Shown: in pieces, positions 1 through 5,013 of the stretch
Layout: each line of letters opens with the position of its first letter
Numbering within the stretch: the stretch's first letter is position 1
Source of the DNA: Chloroflexota bacterium
GTDB lineage: Bacteria; Chloroflexota; Anaerolineae; Anaerolineales; UBA4823
Length of the DNA stretch: 5,013 bases
Reading direction: 5' to 3'
NCBI GenBank assembly: GCA_021849525.1
Contig: JAJZSS010000195.1
Coordinates: 1 to 5,013, forward strand
Notes under the pieces: generated by a model
Seen by the model: only the letters and a program-made list of their open reading frames with translations
What the model was told of the DNA's origin: nothing
Databases searched by the model: none
Position numbers and translations under genes: made by a program

Positions 1-31
1 CGATCTGTTCGGCGATCTGGATATAGACCAT
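1..31 (-). CDS. ybeY: Probable YbeY endoribonuclease, N-terminus only (truncated by window edge)
   Basis: An ATG at 31-29 opens a frame that runs off the window after ten codons, reading MVYIQIAEQI. It begins 2 nt after the pgpH stop codon. The short alternating-hydrophobic start fits the first beta strand of YbeY, the zinc-dependent endoribonuclease involved in 16S rRNA maturation and ribosome quality control. The main support is context: ybeY directly follows pgpH in many bacteria, for example Bacillus (yqfF-yqfG). No strong Shine-Dalgarno sequence is visible, only a purine-rich stretch before the ATG, so translation is probably coupled to pgpH. The catalytic H-x3-H-x5-H motif would lie outside the window and cannot be checked. 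With only ten residues, the identity is an inference from synteny. Confidence 0.45.
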   Translation of the reverse strand, partial: MVYIQIAEQI

Positions 32-33
32 AT

Positions 34-2214
34 TCACTTTAAGGATGGGTTCGGCGCTGCTTCTGTCGCTGCCAGCGCCCGCTCTTCGACCTGCCCGCGA
101 GTCAGAGTCGGGACATCCGCAGCAGCCGGAAGCTGCGCTGGTTTGATATTTTCGAGCTTCGGATAGATCACTCGCGGGTGGTAGATCCCGCGTAAGGTTG
201 TCTGGAAGGAATCGATGATGGCAGCTAAATCGCGCAGGCTCAAAGTTGTATCATCGAGCTGGCCATTAGCCATCCGGTTTTCAACCGTCCCCCGAATAAT
301 CCGCTGCAAAGCTTCCTCGTCTGCGGGGCGCTCGGCGCGCACGGCAGCTTCGCAGGTATCAGCCAGCATCAGGATGGCGGTTTCGCGCGATTGTGGGCGC
401 GGCCCGGGATAGCGGTAATCATCCCGGTTCAATTTGCCCTCATCCCCGCCGGCTGCTTCTACCGCCCGGACATACTGGTAGTTTGTGATCGTCGTCCCGT
501 GGTGTTCGAGCACGAAATCCCACAGGCGCTTCGGCAGGTGGTAGCGGCGCAGTAATTCAACCCCATCCGTGACATGCCGGATGATAATTGCCGAGCTGCT
601 CTGCGGATCCAGGCTTTCGTGGGGGTTGGCGAATCCGGGTAGCTGGTTCTCGATGAAATACATCGCAGCGTGGGTCTTGCCTGCATCGTGATACAAAGCC
701 CCTACTCGGGTCAGCAGGGGGTCAGCTCCAATTCGCTCGGCGGCCTGTTCGGCCAGGTTCGCCACCTGCAGGCTGTGCTGGTAAGTTCCCGGCGCCTCGC
801 GCATGATGGTCTGTAAAAGCGGGTGATCTGGGCGGGTTAGCTCGGTGAGCTGCATGGGTGTGGTCAGCCCAAGGAATTGAGCCAGGAAAAATTGAAGGAC
901 CAGGGTCAGGCTGGCGGATGCCAGGCCGTTGAATAGCGCTGCTCCTGATAAGGTCAACAGTCCAGCCCAATCCGTGGAAGGAACCGGTAACCGGTAAGCC
1001 AGGACGACCAGCACACCGGTCAGGGCGATTGCCGCCCCAGCCGAGAAAAATGCTGTCAGCCGGCGAGCGGCACCGATTGCCAGAATGCCAAACAGGGTGC
1101 CAAGGATATAGTAAGCCATCAGCTCCATATCGTTGGACATCCCGAATACGGTCAGGATCGCCAGCGGCAAAGACGTGATGACCGAGATCTTGAAACCGAA
1201 CAGGATCGCCACCAGCAGGCCGTACGTCGCCAGGGGGAATGCATACGGAATAACAATATGTCCCGGCAAGGACATCCGCCCGGCGAACAGAAATGCCAGG
1301 AAAAGTCCCGCGATGAGCTCGAGGGCGCGCGGATTGGCTGCCAGCGGATGTTGGCGGCGGAAAAAGAAAGTAAAGAATGCTGCCGACAGCAAAGCCAGGG
1401 TCGCGGCGCTGACCATTTCCTGCCATTGGCGTTGCGGCTGCAGAAATCCCAACACCTGCAAAGCTTCCAGATCGGCGGAATTTAACACCTGTCCGCGTTG
1501 TACAATCCGCTCACCAGCAATAATGGTGCGGTTAACCGGTTCGATGGCTGCAGCAGCCGCATCGCGCGCCGCATTGGTCAGCTCTTCGCTGTAAAAACTG
1601 TTCGCCGTGACAAAAGCTGAAGCCAGCTCTGCCACAATCTCAGCCTGGTTTTCTGGAAAAGAAAGGCTCACCAGGGAAAGGGCGCTGCTGCGCGAATCTT
1701 CCAGGCGGTCCGGACGGATGACATTGCGCATCAACTGTTCGAGCACCGCGATGGTTTCCTGTTGGACCGCTCCCCAGCGCGCCTCGCTTAACGACAGGAT
1801 GCGCGTTGCCATCTCCTGATCGAGATGGATATCCTCGAGCGCCGACAGGTCGGACAGTTTTTGTTCCATAGTCCCATAGGTGTCGGCGCGCACACTGGAA
1901 ATAAACGCCAGGTTGGCGGAGATCTTTTCAAGCTGGCGGCGAGCAATGCTGGGGTCTGGGCGCGTATACACTGGCGCCACTGCCCGCCGGGCAGCCTCTT
2001 GTTTCTGCTCCGTCTGCACCTGGCTGGTGTAGCTGGTGCTTTCCACCGCCAGGTAATCCTGTGGCGCGACCTGACCTGCCTGCAAGGATGGCGATGACAG
2101 CCGTTCCAGGGATGGAAGAATCATCGCCGCCACCAGCAGCAGGGTGCCGATCACCAGCAGCAGGAAATAAAAAATCCGCGGCTGCTTGTTTTGTTCGACC
2201 GCTAAAGCGTTCAT
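34..2214 (-). CDS. pgpH: PgpH-type 7TM-HD phosphodiesterase (predicted cyclic di-AMP hydrolase)
   Basis: Predicted 726-residue membrane protein that would hydrolyse cyclic di-AMP to pApA on the cytoplasmic side. Domains in order: short cytoplasmic N-terminus; TM helix about 13-34; large extracytoplasmic 7TMR-HDED-type region about 35-265; a bundle of further TM helices about 266-450; HD domain about 460-680. Visible HD metal ligands are H480 (TYQHS), H509-D510 (YHDAGK), H546 (IIRHV), H571-H572 (EHHGT) and D619 (LADT), so the catalytic set looks complete. The family-typical RYPGPRPQS block is at 601-609, and the length is normal. I chose the ATG at 2214 because it lies 4 nt after the yqeY stop and leaves a normal short N-terminus. 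An ATG at 2256 would add 14 residues that only shadow the end of yqeY in another frame. It is probably co-transcribed with yqeY and ybeY. The motif HDAGK, instead of the commoner HDIGK, is a minor variation. Family assignment is firm; substrate is inferred from characterised Listeria and Bacillus homologues. Confidence 0.95.
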   Translation of the reverse strand: MNALAVEQNKQPRIFYFLLLVIGTLLLVAAMILPSLERLSSPSLQAGQVAPQDYLAVESTSYTSQVQTEQKQEAARRAVAPVYTRPDPSIARRQLEKISANLAFISSVRADTYGTMEQKLSDLSALEDIHLDQEMATRILSLSEARWGAVQQETIAVLEQLMRNVIRPDRLEDSRSSALSLVSLSFPENQAEIVAELASAFVTANSFYSEELTNAARDAAAAAIEPVNRTIIAGERIVQRGQVLNSADLEALQVLGFLQPQRQWQEMVSAATLALLSAAFFTFFFRRQHPLAANPRALELIAGLFLAFLFAGRMSLPGHIVIPYAFPLATYGLLVAILFGFKISVITSLPLAILTVFGMSNDMELMAYYILGTLFGILAIGAARRLTAFFSAGAAIALTGVLVVLAYRLPVPSTDWAGLLTLSGAALFNGLASASLTLVLQFFLAQFLGLTTPMQLTELTRPDHPLLQTIMREAPGTYQHSLQVANLAEQAAERIGADPLLTRVGALYHDAGKTHAAMYFIENQLPGFANPHESLDPQSSSAIIIRHVTDGVELLRRYHLPKRLWDFVLEHHGTTITNYQYVRAVEAAGGDEGKLNRDDYRYPGPRPQSRETAILMLADTCEAAVRAERPADEEALQRIIRGTVENRMANGQLDDTTLSLRDLAAIIDSFQTTLRGIYHPRVIYPKLENIKPAQLPAAADVPTLTRGQVEERALAATEAAPNPSLK

Positions 2215-2225
2215 CCTCTTACCCC
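2215..2225 (-). promoter_or_regulatory. Atypical ribosome-binding region of pgpH, overlapping the yqeY stop
   Basis: On the coding strand the junction reads GGGGTAAGAGGATG. The yqeY stop (TAA, 2221-2219) is embedded in the purine-rich stretch, and AAGAGG (2220-2215) directly abuts the pgpH ATG with no spacer. The only purine block at a normal distance is GGGG (2225-2222), 7 nt before the ATG. This suggests translation of pgpH by ribosomes finishing yqeY. The coupling is inferred from spacing alone. Confidence 0.5.
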
Positions 2226-2662
2226 AACAGCCGGCGCAGGACCTGGTTGGCCTCACTCCCCGATGCCCGCCCTTGCAGGCGCGGCATTAATATTTTCATC
2301 ACCTGTCCTATTTCGCGCGCCGATGTAGCCCCCACTTCGGCAATTGCCGTACGCACCAGTTCATCCAGCTCTGCCGGGCTGAACGGCTGCGGGAGAAAGG
2401 TCTGCAGCACTTCGATTTCTGCCTGCGTGGCTGCTGCCATTTCGGGCCGGTTGGCTTTCTTCGCCTCTTCAACCGATTCCTGGCGCGTTTTAATCTCTTT
2501 TTGTAAGGCCGCCATCACGGCAGGATCATCCATGTCCTGTTTGGTTTCGATCTCCGTCAGGTGAATGGATGCCAGCGCCATGCGCAGGGTGCGCTTGCGC
2601 AGATCATCCTGGGCGCGCATGGCGTCCTTTAATGCATTTTCGAGTTCGATTTTCAAGCTCAT
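2219..2662 (-). CDS. yqeY: YqeY family protein (GatB/YqeY domain)
   Basis: A 147-residue cytosolic protein matching the usual length and architecture of the YqeY family. The N-terminal half (about 1-90) is a charged helical domain with MSLKIELENALKDAMRA at the start and an R60-QESVEEAKKANRPE segment. The C-terminal half (about 91-147) is the small helical domain shared with the tail of GatB, the tRNA-dependent amidotransferase subunit, including FLPQPFSPAEL near 89-99 and IGQVMKILMPRLQGRASG near 118-135. That tail domain contacts tRNA in GatB; the role of stand-alone YqeY is not well established, and no enzymatic activity should be assumed. No gatA/B/C gene is present here. The ATG at 2662 fits the family N-terminus. 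A consensus -10 box ends 6 nt before it, so the mRNA may be leaderless. It is followed after 4 nt by pgpH, likely in one operon with ybeY. Confidence 0.95.
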   Translation of the reverse strand: MSLKIELENALKDAMRAQDDLRKRTLRMALASIHLTEIETKQDMDDPAVMAALQKEIKTRQESVEEAKKANRPEMAAATQAEIEVLQTFLPQPFSPAELDELVRTAIAEVGATSAREIGQVMKILMPRLQGRASGSEANQVLRRLLG

Positions 2663-2668
2663 AAGTCC

Positions 2669-2674
2669 ATTATA
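2669..2674 (-). promoter_or_regulatory. Putative -10 box (TATAAT) for the yqeY-pgpH-ybeY unit, leaderless layout
   Basis: The coding strand carries a perfect TATAAT at 2674-2669, followed by the 6-nt GGACTT and then the yqeY ATG at 2662. With usual -10 to +1 spacing, transcription would start at or next to the A of the ATG, giving a leaderless mRNA. No good -35 hexamer sits 16-18 nt upstream; a TTGAAG (2691-2686) is only 11 nt away, too close for a classical sigma-70 promoter. The hexamer lies in the only non-coding gap of any size in the window. It is a sequence match only, with no transcript evidence. Confidence 0.55.
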
Positions 2675-2701
2675 CCCCGTGCTGACTTCAAATCGGTATA
2701 A
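2670..2701. repeat. 7-bp perfect inverted repeat overlapping the -10 box (possible operator)
   Basis: On the + strand TTATACC (2670-2676) is mirrored by GGTATAA (2695-2701), with an 18-nt spacer and centre-to-centre distance of 25 bp. One arm covers five of the six bases of the putative -10 box upstream of yqeY. A repressor bound here could occlude the promoter. As RNA it would be a weak 7-bp stem with a long loop and no following U run, so it does not look like a terminator for sbcD. AT-rich arms of this length can arise by chance. Confidence 0.35.
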
Positions 2702-2708
2702 ACCAGTC

Positions 2709-3953
2709 CTAATTCAACAGGACGCCCTGCCCGGCGCTGCTGATTACATCTTCCGCCAGCTTGCGCAGTGCAGCCTGTTCTTCTGAGTCCACATGGCTGG
2801 CAGCCCAATACCGGTCCAATAGCTCCACAGGATTCAGCTCGCTCAACCCATGCCCTTCAGGCAGGCGCACCCGCGTCTCGCTCTGGGGGCGTTTAACCAG
2901 GTGGAACTCGAATGCATTTTCTGCTGCCTGGCGCAGCGCACTTTCATCGATCAGCGGTTCCAGCTCGCGTGGGTACTCGATCACCAGCCGGAAAATCGCG
3001 CCCTCCAGCCTGGACGTTGATGGAAAGACTGCCAGTGTCTGTTCCATTACCTGATTTGCATCCTTAATTAGATGCTTAATATCGATAAAAGGCCGCACGC
3101 CGCTCAATTTTCGCCATTCAACCGTGGTCTTACCCCGCTCGACCTGCGCCAGGACAAAAAATTTTTCATCGGCGACCTCCCCGAAGTCTACCCGCTCGAT
3201 CGACCCGGGATAGATCACCGGAGGGTGCGCATCTGGATTCAAGTTTTGCGCTTTATGGATATGCCCCAATGCCACATAGTCCAGCCGGGGATTGCGCACC
3301 AGGGCAGGCGCCAGAGCCAGGTCCGACCCCAGCATCACCATCCTCTCCCCGCCATACTGCGCACCCTGCACCGTGGCATGGGCGGCCAATACGACCGGCA
3401 AGCCGGGATCAGCTTCTTCCAGCCAGCTCTGGATCAACTCGCCCAGCCGCCCCTGGATCAGATCATTGACTTGCCCGGACTGCCCCGCCGCCAGATTCAG
3501 GTTCGCCATCAGCCCCGAGCGCCCAATCCAGGGCAGCGCCAGCACCTGCAAACCCAGTCCGTCGAGCTGTTCCGGCCCCAGAAAAGATGGGCGGTCGATC
3601 ACATGCACATGGGGAACTTCCAGCGTCGTAAATGGGTCAAGGGCGTGGGCGCGTCCCATGGCCGGTGAAAGATCATGGTTGCCGACCAGCAGCAGGGTCG
3701 GAATGCCCGCCCGCGACAGGCGCATGATCCGCTTGCCCCATTCGCGCTGGTAGGTAGGAGCCGGGTTGCGGTCCTTGTAGGCGTCCCCGGCAAACAACAC
3801 CAGGTCCACCCGCTCCGCAATCGCCGTATCGACAATCGCGTCCAGCGATTTCAGGAAATCCAGCACCCGCAGCGGCAGCCCGCTCTGGGGATCATGGCGG
3901 CCATAGTTCGCCATATCGATATGTGCATCGGCAAAATGTAAGATGGTTGGCAT
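2709..3953 (-). CDS. sbcD: SbcD/Mre11-type metallophosphoesterase, DNA repair exonuclease
   Basis: A 414-residue cytosolic protein of the SbcD/Mre11 nuclease family, which with the SbcC/Rad50 ATPase processes DNA ends and hairpins using two metal ions, typically manganese. The phosphoesterase domain occupies about 1-270. Motif I is D9-A-H11 (HFADAHID), motif II G56-D57, motif III GNHD 91-94, motif IV H192 (AAHATV) and motif V GHIH 230-233, followed by YPGSIERVDFGE at 248-259. Metal ligands all appear present. The C-terminal part (about 285-414) is a capping and partner-binding region. The motif II segment reads GDAYKDRNP, with K60 where archaeal Mre11 has a histidine. The ATG at 3953 gives the standard family N-terminus; it lies 3 nt after the upstream stop, has no clear Shine-Dalgarno, and is probably translationally coupled. 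No sbcC follows: the next gene is yqeY. Length is normal. Family assignment is firm; partner is not visible. Confidence 0.93.
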   Translation of the reverse strand: MPTILHFADAHIDMANYGRHDPQSGLPLRVLDFLKSLDAIVDTAIAERVDLVLFAGDAYKDRNPAPTYQREWGKRIMRLSRAGIPTLLLVGNHDLSPAMGRAHALDPFTTLEVPHVHVIDRPSFLGPEQLDGLGLQVLALPWIGRSGLMANLNLAAGQSGQVNDLIQGRLGELIQSWLEEADPGLPVVLAAHATVQGAQYGGERMVMLGSDLALAPALVRNPRLDYVALGHIHKAQNLNPDAHPPVIYPGSIERVDFGEVADEKFFVLAQVERGKTTVEWRKLSGVRPFIDIKHLIKDANQVMEQTLAVFPSTSRLEGAIFRLVIEYPRELEPLIDESALRQAAENAFEFHLVKRPQSETRVRLPEGHGLSELNPVELLDRYWAASHVDSEEQAALRKLAEDVISSAGQGVLLN

Positions 3954-3956
3954 AAT

Positions 3957-5013
3957 CTAAGGCACCATTCCCAGGACTTGCATCTGTCCCAATGTCGGCC
4001 CAAAATTGGGATGCCATTCCAGGCTGGCACGCAGATCTTCCTCGGCATGCGCCAGGTATTCCGGCTTCCCCTCCAGCTCATAGAGCGCATAAAACGCCCG
4101 CGCCCGCCAGTAGAAACTCTCTTCGATCGACGGCTCGGTGGCAGTATCGATCGTGGTGGTCGCCAGGCTGATCACATCATAATAGCGCTGGACAAAGTAA
4201 TAGGCGAAATACGGCCCGGTCTGGTACCACGTCATTCGCCAGGGGCGGGTTTTCTCCGGGATCTGCGGATAGAGCTTAAAGGCTTCGTCGAAGGCTGCCG
4301 CCGCCCCGCCATAATCCTGCAAATACATCAGGCTGGTTCCCCGGTTGAACCAGGCAAAATACAGGTCCCGCCCGGTAGAATTAAAGATCTCAGTCGAAGC
4401 GCGCTCTGCAGCATATTGATAATTCGCTATCTCGTCCCATTGCGCGCCCAGGATCGCCTGGACCTCGCCTTCGCGCTCAGCCGGGTACACCACGATATAG
4501 ATATAATTGAACGCTCGCCAGGCAGCTTCCATCTCCGCATACGGCACCGGTAGGTTCGCCATGATGTACGAATCCTGGACTGTGAAGCGTTCTTTGGCAT
4601 CATCATACCCGCTGACCACCTCGTAATGCCCCATCCAGCCATCAAAATTCGCCCCCTCGAAGCCTTTCTCCACGATTACCGGAAAGCCGGCGCTGATCAA
4701 AGCCTTGAGCAGCTCCAGGTCGCCAGCCATGCGCACCACCGCCTGCAGCCCGGTATGCTCCTCGACGAACGATTCCATCTCATAGGGCATCACGTTTTTA
4801 TCCCGCGGGTTGGGTTTGAGCACTGCCGCCGTATCCGCCTGGGTGCCGGGCCAATCCCAGAAGCTCAGCGCCATCGCCAGGTTTGCTGGGCCGCAGTTGT
4901 TCCACTTCTGATATTCGTGAATGATCCCCGTCAGGTTAGCCTGGTTGGGCAAGGCGGTTGGCGTGGCCTGTGGGGTCGCGGTTGGCGCAGGCGTTGCCGT
5001 GGGTCCTGGTTGG
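3957..5013 (-). CDS. C39-like cysteine peptidase domain protein with TPR-like tail, 5' end missing
   Basis: About 351 codons of a larger gene whose frame stays open to the window edge. Residues are numbered from the first complete codon at 5012. Residues 1-20 form a Pro/Thr/Ala linker. A Peptidase_C39_2-like domain follows at about 28-180: Q35 and C40 (YQKWNNCGPAN), H129 (MGHYEVVSGYDD) and D147 (TVQDSY) match the oxyanion glutamine and the Cys-His-Asp triad. C40 is the only cysteine in the visible protein. The C-terminal part, about 190-351, is helical and TPR-like; the clearest units are about 219-251 (WFNRG...AFDEAFKLYPQ) and about 299-340 (FYWRARAFYAL...ASLEWHPN), with an aromatic-rich segment between them. 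Such a linker usually joins a signal peptide or lipoprotein anchor to an extracellular domain, so export is inferred, but the signal would lie outside the window. A TTG at 4952 is not a credible start because the linker continues upstream in frame. Substrate is unknown; no transporter or bacteriocin precursor is visible. It overlaps nothing and ends 3 nt before sbcD. Confidence 0.85.
   Translation of the reverse strand, partial: QPGPTATPAPTATPQATPTALPNQANLTGIIHEYQKWNNCGPANLAMALSFWDWPGTQADTAAVLKPNPRDKNVMPYEMESFVEEHTGLQAVVRMAGDLELLKALISAGFPVIVEKGFEGANFDGWMGHYEVVSGYDDAKERFTVQDSYIMANLPVPYAEMEAAWRAFNYIYIVVYPAEREGEVQAILGAQWDEIANYQYAAERASTEIFNSTGRDLYFAWFNRGTSLMYLQDYGGAAAAFDEAFKLYPQIPEKTRPWRMTWYQTGPYFAYYFVQRYYDVISLATTTIDTATEPSIEESFYWRARAFYALYELEGKPEYLAHAEEDLRASLEWHPNFGPTLGQMQVLGMVP
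4953..5012 (-). repeat. Degenerate Ala-Thr-Pro codon repeat encoding a linker
   Basis: In the frame of the C39 gene this stretch encodes QPGPTATPAPTATPQATPTA, a low-complexity linker built from degenerate ATP/APT units. At the DNA level the 10-mer GCGGTTGGCG (+ strand) occurs twice, at 4954-4963 and 4978-4987, 24 bp or eight codons apart. It probably continues past the window edge. Linkers of this composition commonly tether secreted or lipoprotein domains in Chloroflexota-like proteins. The repeat could vary in length by slippage. Confidence 0.75.

Noticed and set aside
722..1426. 234-codon open frame on the minus strand inside pgpH
   Set aside because: It is an out-of-frame shadow of the pgpH membrane and HD region, rich in Pro, Arg and Gly with no family features.
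1133..1594. 153-codon open frame on the + strand, antisense to pgpH
   Set aside because: It has no promoter, ribosome-binding site or recognisable domain and is fully covered by a conserved gene.
2215..2256. Upstream ATG at 2256 as the start of pgpH
   Set aside because: It would add 14 residues with a Cys/Arg-rich composition unlike the family and overlap yqeY by 38 nt; the ATG at 2214 fits the expected N-terminus.
2686..2691. TTGAAG as the -35 box for the yqeY promoter
   Set aside because: Its spacing to the TATAAT is only 11 nt, well short of the usual 16-18 nt.
2663..2708. Possible intrinsic terminator after sbcD
   Set aside because: The only stem is the 7-bp AT-rich dyad with an 18-nt loop and no U run, so it is better read as a promoter-associated dyad or chance.
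3072..3668. 198-codon open frame on the + strand, antisense to sbcD
   Set aside because: It lies entirely inside a well-supported sbcD gene, has no recognisable domain, and its Pro/Gln/Arg-rich composition is typical of the reverse of a GC-rich gene.
3978..4553. 191-codon open frame on the + strand, antisense to the C39-TPR gene
   Set aside because: The opposite strand encodes a clear catalytic triad and TPR-like helices; this frame shows no conserved motif.
3957..5013. Bacteriocin-processing C39 peptidase and transporter system
   Set aside because: There is no ABC transporter domain, no double-glycine leader peptide and no small precursor gene in view; the domain resembles the stand-alone C39_2 type instead.

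Overview
The window reads as a stretch of core bacterial chromosome in which every supportable gene lies on the minus strand, tightly packed. GC-rich codon use, an Ala/Pro/Thr-rich linker on a secreted-type C39 peptidase with a TPR-like tail, and the style of the SbcD and PgpH homologues suggest a Chloroflexota bacterium, perhaps Anaerolineae. This placement is an inference from protein style, not a database result.

In transcription order (high to low coordinates) the layout is as follows. (1) 5013-3957: the 3' part of a gene for a probable exported protein, with a Pro/Thr/Ala linker, a C39-like cysteine peptidase domain and TPR-like helices; its start lies beyond the window edge. (2) 3953-2709: an SbcD/Mre11-type nuclease, 3 nt after the previous stop. 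(3) A 46-nt gap holding a perfect TATAAT box placed so that transcription should begin at the next start codon, with a 7-bp inverted repeat overlapping it. (4) 2662-2219: a YqeY (GatB/YqeY-domain) protein. (5) 2214-34: a PgpH-type membrane HD phosphodiesterase, predicted to degrade cyclic di-AMP, 4 nt after yqeY. (6) 31-1: the first ten codons of what is probably ybeY, 2 nt after pgpH.

The window therefore seems to join two transcription units. The upstream one pairs an exported peptidase-like protein with a DNA-repair nuclease. The downstream one is a yqeY-pgpH-ybeY housekeeping block resembling the Firmicutes yqeY...phoH-pgpH-ybeY-era neighbourhood, but without phoH in between. The second unit would start from the promoter at about 2670, possibly as a leaderless mRNA.

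I see no RNA gene, CRISPR array, insertion sequence, prophage or clear intrinsic terminator, and no non-coding stretch longer than 46 nt. I do not find convincing evidence of a novel multi-gene system. The points most worth a second look are the putative leaderless promoter with its overlapping dyad, the SbcD without an adjacent SbcC and with an unusual motif II, and its coupling to a C39-TPR protein.
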